Shown in pieces: positions 57,257 through 64,000 of a DNA stretch of 64,000 nucleotides. The DNA is from Alteromonas sp. CI.11.F.A3. GTDB taxonomy: Bacteria; Pseudomonadota; Gammaproteobacteria; Enterobacterales; Alteromonadaceae. The translations under genes and the position numbers were made by a program. The stretch covers positions 682,001-746,000 of the forward strand of contig NZ_CP136708.1 of the NCBI RefSeq assembly GCF_032925565.1, written 5' to 3'. The first letter of the stretch is position 1, and the number at the start of each line of letters is the position of its first letter. The notes under the pieces were generated by a model, which was not told where the DNA came from, ran no database searches, and was given only the letters and a program-made list of their open reading frames with translations.

Positions 57257-59653
57257 ATGCAGTTTTGGCAATCAATTGATGAGGCAAGAGCGCTAGTTAA
57301 AGATGGTGACATCGAAGCAGCAAAGCAAACAGTTCTAAAGGCCTCAGAACTCGCAGAAGCTTGCACAATAAACAAAGCAAAAAAGCTAGCGTTTCTAGAG
57401 CATTTTCGTTTTTTGTATGATTTAAAAACAGAAATCGCTTTAGAGGAATACAGAGAGAGCAAAGTTAAAGCTGAAGCGGGCATCGACCTCGACCAATACG
57501 TTACGCAAGTAGGGGGGGGAACCTCTCTTGTTACATGTTGCATGAATAGAAATGAGAATCTTGTAAAAGCGTTGCCTTCTTGGATTGCTTGTACCGATAT
57601 AAACGAAATAATTATTGTTGACTGGTCTAGTGATGAACCAGTATTTGATTATCTGAAATCTCACGGAATTGAAGATAGCAGAATTAAAGTTATTCGCGTA
57701 AACAATCAACCTCGTTGGATATTATCTTACGCTTTCAATATTGGTTTTAGGGCTGCGTCGTACAACAAGATATTAAAAACTGACGCTGATATTGTTGTTT
57801 ACCCAGAATTTTTTGCAAACAATGTATTGAGCGAAAATACCTTCACCGCGGGAGATTGGCGTATTGCTGAACCTGGACAAGAGCACATAAATGGTTTTTT
57901 CTACGTTCATCGCGATGACCTGATGAAAATTAAGGGGTTCAACGAATACATTACAACATATGGCTGGGATGATGATGACATCTATCACCGCTTATCGGAA
58001 TCAGGAACACGCAGAAAAGCCGTAGACGTAAAAACGATATACCATATTCCCCACGATGACAGTTTGAGAGTTGGCGGCAGTGGACCAACGGAAAATCGAG
58101 ACTTCTTGGCGGAACTTCATTCAACACCGCGTTTTAAAATTCACACAAACAGGCACATCGCTAACATAATGCCGGTGTGGAACAAAGACCGGATTTTCTT
58201 GCCCTTTAAAATTCAATATATTGAAAATGGCCTTATGACGCTTCAGCAGACGGGCGAAAGCATTCACTATGTCCCTGCCCATATTCGCAATCAAGCTGAG
58301 TATTTAGCCGAATTGGAGTTAACCTCGTGGGTAGCAGGCTTACGTACTTTTGACTTAACACCACAAAAACTGAGTAAGGTACTTAAGAGCAAACCACAAC
58401 ACCTTGTTAACATATTAGATGTTGAAATTGCTTTATACAATGATGAAAACGTATACGAATACATGAGCAATTATGTAGCGTTATACATTCATCCAGATAG
58501 GGTAAAGAAAGAGCCAAAAAATATAAGAGTATTTTTAAAAGCACTGGCTGATAAGCTGCAAGCACTTAACTGTGGCTTTGTTGTGCAATCTGATGCACCT
58601 AGAGATGTGTCTTCAGCTCTTCCAAAAACGAGTAACACGTATTTTGTGCCTGGGTGGCGAAATATAGGACAGAAAGTAGAGATCTCCTTTGCTGATTTAT
58701 CTATAGAGACGGTACTTGAACACAAAGGTTGTATTGCTATTCAACCTAGCAGTATTGATTTTTCTGATTTATCAAGCCAGATATTTGGCGCTAAGGGGTT
58801 ACACCCTGATTGCAATAAGTTTTTTGTAGACGCACAGCACGGATTAGGAAATAGACTGCGCGCTATTGGTAGTGCCGCAGCCATAGCAAAAGCGACAGGA
58901 AAAGAGCTTGTGATAGTTTGGGAGCCAGACCATCACTGCGAATGTAGATTTTCTGATTTGTTCGATTATGAGGGCGAAGTAATTGAAAAGTCGTTTTTAG
59001 AACAAGCTAAGAAAGATGGTGTTGTTTTCAACTATATGGAAATTGAAGAAGGCGCAGAAAAAGATAAGCCTATAGTTGTTAAGCCAACCAAGTACGTTTA
59101 CGCCCGTGCTGCTTATACATTTGTACACGAAGCCAGCCATTGGGAAGCTGAAAACGAGTTTATAAAGGCATTGAAACCGTCTAAACAGGTGTTAGATTTA
59201 ATCGCACCTTTCAACGTAGACGGCCATATAGCAGCGCACATTAGGATGGAAGCGGGGGCAGGCCTTGACCACAATACTTACGATTCTGTAGAGAACTGGA
59301 CACAGGAAGGCCACGACCAATTGCATTTTTGGCGCGAAAAAAGCCACTATTCGGCTTTTATAAAACGAATAGACAAATTAATTGAAGAAGATAGCAGTTT
59401 GAAGCTATTTGTAGCGACCGATCTACAAGAAACCTACGATATTTTTGAGCAATATTATGGTGACCGATTGGTTTATTTAAAGAGAAATGTATTTGATCGC
59501 TCAAAAGAGCAAATAATTTATGCGCTTGCCGACGTGCTGTTACTTAGCAAATGTAAAAAGTTGCTAGGCAGTACGTGGAGTTCCTTCAGTGAAGCGGCAA
59601 TGCGGTTGTCAAATACATATTCAGAAATAGAAATGAGTGGAAGGGATTTTTAA
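57257..59653 (+). CDS. Fusion of a GT2-type glycosyltransferase and a fucosyltransferase (NodZ/FUT8)-like domain
   Basis: The 798-residue product has a short helical start, then a GT-A domain at about residues 88-300 (LVTCCMNRNENLVKALPSW, IIIVDWSSDEPVFDYL, ILKTDADIVVYPEFF with D-x-D, and YGWDDDDIYHRLSESG, a galactosyltransferase-like motif). A middle part (300-515) is unrecognised. From about residue 522 the C-terminal domain (FFVDAQHGLGNRLRAIGSA, HIAAHIRMEAGAG, LFVATDLQETYDIF) resembles the NodZ/alpha-1,6-fucosyltransferase and O-fucosyltransferase fold. GDP-fucose could come from the manC-gmd route whose genes flank the locus. A gggaag site precedes the ATG. Confidence 0.83.
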   Translation: MQFWQSIDEARALVKDGDIEAAKQTVLKASELAEACTINKAKKLAFLEHFRFLYDLKTEIALEEYRESKVKAEAGIDLDQYVTQVGGGTSLVTCCMNRNENLVKALPSWIACTDINEIIIVDWSSDEPVFDYLKSHGIEDSRIKVIRVNNQPRWILSYAFNIGFRAASYNKILKTDADIVVYPEFFANNVLSENTFTAGDWRIAEPGQEHINGFFYVHRDDLMKIKGFNEYITTYGWDDDDIYHRLSESGTRRKAVDVKTIYHIPHDDSLRVGGSGPTENRDFLAELHSTPRFKIHTNRHIANIMPVWNKDRIFLPFKIQYIENGLMTLQQTGESIHYVPAHIRNQAEYLAELELTSWVAGLRTFDLTPQKLSKVLKSKPQHLVNILDVEIALYNDENVYEYMSNYVALYIHPDRVKKEPKNIRVFLKALADKLQALNCGFVVQSDAPRDVSSALPKTSNTYFVPGWRNIGQKVEISFADLSIETVLEHKGCIAIQPSSIDFSDLSSQIFGAKGLHPDCNKFFVDAQHGLGNRLRAIGSAAAIAKATGKELVIVWEPDHHCECRFSDLFDYEGEVIEKSFLEQAKKDGVVFNYMEIEEGAEKDKPIVVKPTKYVYARAAYTFVHEASHWEAENEFIKALKPSKQVLDLIAPFNVDGHIAAHIRMEAGAGLDHNTYDSVENWTQEGHDQLHFWREKSHYSAFIKRIDKLIEEDSSLKLFVATDLQETYDIFEQYYGDRLVYLKRNVFDRSKEQIIYALADVLLLSKCKKLLGSTWSSFSEAAMRLSNTYSEIEMSGRDF

Positions 59654-60391
59654 ATGTCACTTGAATTTAAAGCTATCACACCTGTAATAAGTCTTTCAGG
59701 AAGTGTCGCCGTAGTGGGCAACTCTCCTAAAATTCTTGGAAAAGGTCTTGGGCAAGAAATAGATACGCATGATGATGTAATCCGATTTAATGGTGCTGTT
59801 ATTTCCAATTATGTAAATGATGTCGGCTCAAAAACGACTATCGTTTTTGTTGGAATAGATCTCGCCTATTTATTTACTGACCCTTACAAACGACCGAAAC
59901 AATCTGATGAGGAAAATCAGGAGATAAGAGTTTTTAATGCACGAAAAGTTGTTGAACTTTTTCCAAGTGTAAAGTTTGTAAGCTTTGATCCTAGTAACGA
60001 AGAAAGAAATAATGCAAATAAGCAATATTTGTCAGCAATGCATCTCAAAAATGGTGGAGCTAAATACATACACTATTTTGCAGAAGAAGGCCCCGCGTCT
60101 GCGATGTATTATCATACTGCAAATAAAGATCTTGAGGGATTAGGGTTAGAGTCGCGCCTTAGCTTTGGTGGACCGAGAACTGGATTTAAAACAATTTTAC
60201 GTCTTGTCTTGAGTGGGGTTAAGCCTAAGTTGTATGGTTTTGATATAGATACATCATTGGAGTTCGCTAACCACTATTATGATGATGTCACTAATGAGAA
60301 AATTAGCGAGTATAAGCCGCATGATATTCAGGGAGAGATGAGAGCTCTTGTTGAAATGCATTCAAAATCATTAATTAATATAGTGTGTTAA
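59654..60391 (+). CDS. GT29 sialyltransferase-like protein with all four sialylmotifs
   Basis: The 245-residue product shows the four motifs that define the mostly eukaryotic GT29 family. Sialylmotif L spans residues 18-46 (VAVVGNSPKILGKG, EIDTHDDVIRFN). Motif S spans about residues 170-199 (GGPRTGFKTILRLVLSG, then KLYGFD). Motif III is HYYD (residues 207-210), and motif VS is His223-x4-Glu228. In the family these bind CMP-sialic acid and the acceptor. There is no signal peptide or membrane anchor, as expected for a cytosolic bacterial enzyme. The next genes encode an aldolase, a cytidylyltransferase and a phosphatase, so the donor may be a CMP-ulosonic acid made by them. The gene starts directly after the upstream stop. 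Confidence 0.85.
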   Translation: MSLEFKAITPVISLSGSVAVVGNSPKILGKGLGQEIDTHDDVIRFNGAVISNYVNDVGSKTTIVFVGIDLAYLFTDPYKRPKQSDEENQEIRVFNARKVVELFPSVKFVSFDPSNEERNNANKQYLSAMHLKNGGAKYIHYFAEEGPASAMYYHTANKDLEGLGLESRLSFGGPRTGFKTILRLVLSGVKPKLYGFDIDTSLEFANHYYDDVTNEKISEYKPHDIQGEMRALVEMHSKSLINIVC

Positions 60392-60396
60392 GTGTT

Positions 60397-61995
60397 ATGA
60401 AAATTTTAGATTGTACATTAAGAGACGGCGGTTATTACAACAGCTGGGATTTTGCAACCGACAAGGTCAATGAATACCTTGTAGCGATGGATGCTGCTGG
60501 TGTTGATATTGTAGAGCTGGGGTTACGGTCAACAATTAATAAGGGCTTCAAAGGCGCAGCAGCGTACAGCACAGATACATATATAAATTCTCTAGAAATT
60601 CCCGATAGTCTTGCAGTTGGTGTAATGATAAATGCGGCCGAACTAGTTACAGAAAATGGTATTGATACGGTGTTAGCTGAATTATTTCCGCTAAGTAAAG
60701 AAAAGTCCCGTGTAGATGTTGTTAGAATTGCCTGCCATACACATGAGTTTGTAAAAGCTCTCCCTGCGGCAAAATGGCTTAAATCTAAGGGCTATGTTGT
60801 GGGCTTTAATTTGATGCAGATAGCAGACCGCTCTCGCGAAGAGGTAGAAGCGCTTGCCGCAGAAGCAAGTAAATACGATATTGATGCTTTGTACTTCGCT
60901 GACTCGATGGGAAGTATGGATCCCGCACATTGCATGAAAATTATTGAGTGGTTAAGAAGCAGTTGGAAAGGTGAACTAGGGATTCATACTCATGACAACA
61001 TGGGTAAGGCTCTTCAAAATACATTATCGGCTTTGGATAATGGAGTTACATGGTTGGACGCAACCGTTACAGGAATGGGCCGTGGGCCCGGAAACGCAAG
61101 GACTGAAGAGTTGGTCATAGAGGTTGCTGCACGTCGGAACTCTGCCATTAACATGGTTCCGCTTATGAGCATAATTCGTAGCTACTTTCAGCCATTAAAG
61201 AACTTGTGTGGTTGGGGATCGAATCCTTATTACTACTTATCGGGTAAATATGGTATCCATCCTACATACGTACAGGAGATGATGAGCGATAACAGGTTTA
61301 GTGAAGAAGATATTCTCTCTGTGATTGCATTGCTAAAAGAACAAGGCGGTAAAAAATTTAATGCAGATACATTGCTTATGGCAAGGGATTCTGTAAAGGG
61401 CGCAATGACGGGCGATTGGAATCCGACCACATTGTTCGAAGGTAAAGACGTTTTATTATTAGGCACTGGGAGTGGGGTTGGAGAGCACAAGGAAGCTATA
61501 GAAACATTTATTAGAGAAAAAAAACCTGTTGTTGCAGCGCTTAATACGCAGTCTGCGATTGATAGTGATTTAATCGATGTTAGGTTCGCGTGTCACCCAG
61601 TTAGAATGCTCGCGGATTCTTCTCGCCATGCAAAACTTCCTCAGCCTTTAATAGCGCCTACCGCGAGCCTATCACCAGCTATTTTAGAAACACTTTCGCA
61701 TAAAGCTATACATAATTTTGGTTTGGAAATTGATAAAAACGGTTTCGAGTTTGGCGAGTATGGATGTAAATCACCGACCTCTCTTGTTATGGCTTATGCT
61801 TTTGCTGCTTTAGCAAGTGGTCGAGCAAACCGCATTCTTTTAGCAGGATTTGACGGTTACGAAAGTGGTGACCCGCGAAATGAAGAGATGAACAATGTTG
61901 TTAAGACATTCCAAAGTGCAAACGGAGCGGTTGACCTAATAGCCGTTACACCAACACGCTATGATGTTGAAAAATTAAGCATATACGGAATGTAA
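60397..61995 (+). CDS. DRE-TIM pyruvate aldolase-like protein with a DUF115/GT29-like C-terminal domain
   Basis: From the ATG at 60397 the product has 532 residues; a longer in-frame reading begins at 60385 and overlaps the previous gene. The N-terminal 280 residues resemble 4-hydroxy-2-oxovalerate aldolases of the DRE-TIM family: MKILDCTLRDGGYYN with the metal-binding Asp and the catalytic Arg, VELGLRS, YFADSMGSM, GIHTHDNMGKAL with the two metal His, and ATVTGMGRGPGNAR. The C-terminal part (about residues 350-532) shows VLLLGTGSGVGEHKEAI and SLVMAYAFAALASGRANRI followed by LLAGFDGY, similar in layout to DUF115/sialyltransferase-type folds. It could make a keto-sugar acid by aldol addition of pyruvate; this is inference. 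Confidence 0.82.
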   Translation: MKILDCTLRDGGYYNSWDFATDKVNEYLVAMDAAGVDIVELGLRSTINKGFKGAAAYSTDTYINSLEIPDSLAVGVMINAAELVTENGIDTVLAELFPLSKEKSRVDVVRIACHTHEFVKALPAAKWLKSKGYVVGFNLMQIADRSREEVEALAAEASKYDIDALYFADSMGSMDPAHCMKIIEWLRSSWKGELGIHTHDNMGKALQNTLSALDNGVTWLDATVTGMGRGPGNARTEELVIEVAARRNSAINMVPLMSIIRSYFQPLKNLCGWGSNPYYYLSGKYGIHPTYVQEMMSDNRFSEEDILSVIALLKEQGGKKFNADTLLMARDSVKGAMTGDWNPTTLFEGKDVLLLGTGSGVGEHKEAIETFIREKKPVVAALNTQSAIDSDLIDVRFACHPVRMLADSSRHAKLPQPLIAPTASLSPAILETLSHKAIHNFGLEIDKNGFEFGEYGCKSPTSLVMAYAFAALASGRANRILLAGFDGYESGDPRNEEMNNVVKTFQSANGAVDLIAVTPTRYDVEKLSIYGM

Positions 61996-61997
61996 TA

Positions 61998-62690
61998 ATG
62001 ATGAATAAGGTTACGTGTTTTCTGCCCTGTCGACGCGGAAGTCAGCGGGTAGCAAAAAAGAACATCAAACCATTCGCGGGGTTTAATTTCGGGCTAATAG
62101 AAGTAAAGCTCAAACAACTTTTAGAAACGCCCAATATTGATGAGGTAGTGCTCTCTACAAATGATGCTGAAATTTTAGCTTATGTAGAAAGGTTTAATAC
62201 TAAAAATCTTCGCATTCATTGCCGCGCGGATGAACTTTCAAGTAGTGATACGAGCACTGATGAACTAGTTGCTCATGCTCTGGATCTTATTCCAGATGGC
62301 CACATTTTATGGACCCATGTCACTTCTCCATTTATTAATTCTGAGATTTATAGTGACATCATTGAAAAATATAAAATGGTATTAGAGTCAGGTAATGACT
62401 CCCTCATGACTACAACAAAAATCCACGGATTTTTATGGAAAAATGGTGAGCCCTTAAATTACTGTCGTGAGACAGAAAAGTGGCCGAGGACGCAAACAAT
62501 AGACCCTGTTGATGAAGTGAATAGCGGCGCTTTTCTTGCCTCTAGTAGAATCTATAAAGAACTTGGAGATCGTATAGGTAATAAGCCCTATCTCTACAAT
62601 CTAGACCGGTTGACTTCTCATGATATAGATTGGCCAGAAGACTTTGTCATTGCAGAGTGTATGGTTAAAGAGGGAATACTCCCACTATGA
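61998..62690 (+). CDS. Acylneuraminate/Kdo-type cytidylyltransferase
   Basis: The 230-residue product belongs to the NeuA/KdsB-like CMP-sugar synthetases. The CTP-binding loop is seen as LPCRRGSQRVAKKNI (about residues 9-23). Further parts are VVLSTNDAEILAY, CRADELSSSDTSTDE and WTHVTSPFI. It would activate a nonulosonic or octulosonic acid as its CMP form. It lies two bases after the aldolase stop and overlaps the phosphatase gene by four bases (ATGA), so the three are translationally linked. Which sugar is used cannot be told from sequence; the family includes enzymes for Kdo, Neu5Ac, legionaminic and pseudaminic acid. An alternative start is the second ATG at 62001. Confidence 0.9.
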   Translation: MMNKVTCFLPCRRGSQRVAKKNIKPFAGFNFGLIEVKLKQLLETPNIDEVVLSTNDAEILAYVERFNTKNLRIHCRADELSSSDTSTDELVAHALDLIPDGHILWTHVTSPFINSEIYSDIIEKYKMVLESGNDSLMTTTKIHGFLWKNGEPLNYCRETEKWPRTQTIDPVDEVNSGAFLASSRIYKELGDRIGNKPYLYNLDRLTSHDIDWPEDFVIAECMVKEGILPL

Positions 62691-63343
62691 AAAATCGGCT
62701 GAGCGAATATAAAACACTAATCTTTGATTGTGATGGGGTTATCCTTAATTCTAATAGGGTTAAAACACAAGCATTTTTTGCAGCGTCAAAAAAATATGGC
62801 GATAAACCAGCTCAGGCCTTGGTTGACTATCACATAGAGAATGGTGGTATCTCACGATTCAAGAAGTTCGAATATCTTTTTACCAATATTTTAGAGCGGA
62901 CTTTTACGGAGTTTGAACTTAATAGTGTTTTAACGGACTATGCTGAAAGAGTTAAAAATGCACTTTTAGAATGCGAAATAGCACAAGGTCTCAAGCAATT
63001 AAGGCAACTGACTCATTCAAGCAAATGGTTAATTGCATCTGGTGGCGCGCAAGCTGAGTTGAGAGAAGTTTTCCAAAAACGTAATATTGACGGTTATTTT
63101 GATGCGGGCATTTTTGGAAGCCCAACAGCTAAGGACGACATAGTTCAAGAACAACTAGCTAATAACAATATCGAAGCGCCAGTGTTATTTTTGGGCGATA
63201 GCAAATATGATCACGTTGTTGCTGACAAATTTAACTTTGACTTTGTTTTTATTACGAAGTGGAGTGAATTTGCAGATTTAAATAGTTATGCAGATGAGCA
63301 TGGTCTAGAAAAAGTCGAAACTTTGGGAGACTTGGCAATCTGA
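62687..63343 (+). CDS. HAD-family phosphatase
   Basis: The 218-residue product has the HAD catalytic motif LIFDCDGVILNSN (Asp-x-Asp), motif II as LIASGGAQAEL, and motif IV as FLGDSKYDHVVA. The helical cap between residues 20 and 85 makes it a beta-phosphoglucomutase/phosphoglycolate phosphatase-like member. By position with the cytidylyltransferase and the aldolase it may remove phosphate from a sugar-acid phosphate, the role KdsC and NeuD-type phosphatases play in other pathways. This is inference. It ends about 100 bases before gmd. Confidence 0.88.
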   Translation: MKNRLSEYKTLIFDCDGVILNSNRVKTQAFFAASKKYGDKPAQALVDYHIENGGISRFKKFEYLFTNILERTFTEFELNSVLTDYAERVKNALLECEIAQGLKQLRQLTHSSKWLIASGGAQAELREVFQKRNIDGYFDAGIFGSPTAKDDIVQEQLANNNIEAPVLFLGDSKYDHVVADKFNFDFVFITKWSEFADLNSYADEHGLEKVETLGDLAI

Positions 63344-63446
63344 TGAGCACCAAGTCTAGATAAGCATCATTTGATTAATCGTCATGATTTAAAGTGAATT
63401 CTCTGGTGGATTCGCATTAATATTGTACTAAATTATAGGAATGCTA

Positions 63447-64000
63447 GTGAAAAAAGCACTTATTACCGGGGTCACCGGCCAGGATGGCTCTTATTTAGCC
63501 GAGTTTTTGTTAGAAAAGGGATACGAAGTTCACGGTATCAAGCGTCGTGCTTCACTGTTTAACACAGAGCGTGTTGATCACATTTATGAAGATCCACACG
63601 TAGAAAACGCTAACTTTATCCTTCACTATGGCGACTTAACAGATTCTTCGAACTTAATTCGCATTATGCAAGAAGTGCAGCCAGACGAGGTATATAATCT
63701 AGGCGCACAATCGCACGTAGCGGTATCTTTCGAAGCACCCGAATATACAGCCGATGTAGATGCAATGGGCACGCTACGTTTGTTGGAAGCTATTCGTTTC
63801 CTAGGCCTTGAAAAGAAAACGAAATTCTATCAAGCATCAACGTCTGAACTTTACGGTGAAGTGCAGGAAATTCCGCAAAAAGAAACCACGCCATTTCACC
63901 CTCGCTCGCCATATGCAGTAGCTAAAATGTACGCTTACTGGATTGCGGTTAATTACCGCGAGTCCTACGGTATTTATGCATGTAACGGTATTTTGTTTAA
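63447..64000 (+). CDS. gmd: GDP-mannose 4,6-dehydratase, N-terminal part
   Basis: The gene leaves the right edge; 184 codons are present. The start is taken as GTG at 63447 because AGGA lies six bases before it; an in-frame ATG at 63441 is also possible but overlaps that site. The NADP-binding motif is [18 protein letters not shown], and [33 protein letters not shown] and [12 protein letters not shown] (with the catalytic Tyr-x3-Lys) follow. It converts GDP-mannose to GDP-4-keto-6-deoxymannose, the precursor of GDP-fucose, GDP-rhamnose and others. The 97 bases before it hold no evident gene; a promoter may lie there. The GDP-mannose made by the manC product would supply it. Confidence 0.97.
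   Translation, partial: MKKALITGVTGQDGSYLAEFLLEKGYEVHGIKRRASLFNTERVDHIYEDPHVENANFILHYGDLTDSSNLIRIMQEVQPDEVYNLGAQSHVAVSFEAPEYTADVDAMGTLRLLEAIRFLGLEKKTKFYQASTSELYGEVQEIPQKETTPFHPRSPYAVAKMYAYWIAVNYRESYGIYACNGILF

Noticed and set aside
1..64000. CRISPR arrays, tRNA or rRNA genes, insertion sequences, prophage genes
   Set aside because: None recognised by reading: no regular spacer arrays, no cloverleaf-like segments noticed, no transposase or integrase motifs.

Overview
The window looks like chromosomal DNA of a marine gammaproteobacterium of the Alteromonas type. The reasons are moderate GC, gammaproteobacterial gene content (ubiE-ubiJ-ubiB, ubiD-fre, rnr-rlmB, spc and alpha ribosomal operons), a MotX protein typical of sodium-driven polar flagella, a TonB-dependent receptor, secreted peptidases and many lipoproteins. 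The genus is an inference from protein similarity recalled from memory, not from a search.

Layout. 1-4.6 kb: end of oligopeptidase A, a Tag-like glycosylase, and the ubiE-ubiJ-ubiB ubiquinone operon. 4.7-9.7 kb: a cold-shock gene with a long leader, a secreted protein, a cysteine synthase-like gene divergent from a DecR-like Lrp regulator, a chemoreceptor and a very small gene. 9.8-12.9 kb: a leftward operon of a GbsR/MarR-type regulator and a cyanide-insensitive-type cytochrome bd oxidase. Its promoter region carries a perfect FNR-type box and a 9+9 bp palindrome. 13-21 kb: secreted proteins (TonB-C-like, solute-binding-like, M28 peptidase, lipoprotein) and ubiD-fre. 21-25.5 kb: a small TIGR02647-type gene, motX with a sigma-28 promoter, and a TonB receptor preceded by a tandem Pho box. 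Next to it is a truncated phoD with its own Pho box. 25.5-34.7 kb: rnr-rlmB, a secreted subtilase, a modular lipoprotein and a hybrid histidine kinase.

35-43.6 kb: spc operon (rplN to rpmJ) and alpha operon (rpsM to rplQ), with a structured leader between them. The S10 operon genes that usually precede rplN are not there.

43.7-64 kb: a surface-polysaccharide locus opening with manC (GDP-mannose) and running off the end in gmd (GDP-mannose 4,6-dehydratase). Between these are a lipoprotein, a leftward set of three modification genes of which two carry single-base frameshifts, a two-domain glycosyltransferase, coiled-coil proteins, an FkbM methyltransferase, a GT2/fucosyltransferase-like fusion, a GT29 sialyltransferase-like protein with all four sialylmotifs, an aldolase fusion, a CMP-sugar cytidylyltransferase and a HAD phosphatase. 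The last four genes form a tight cassette that could make and transfer a CMP-activated ulosonic acid by an unusual aldolase-based route. This is the most interesting candidate system in the window. The GDP-mannose/gmd side could feed the fucosyltransferase-like domain.
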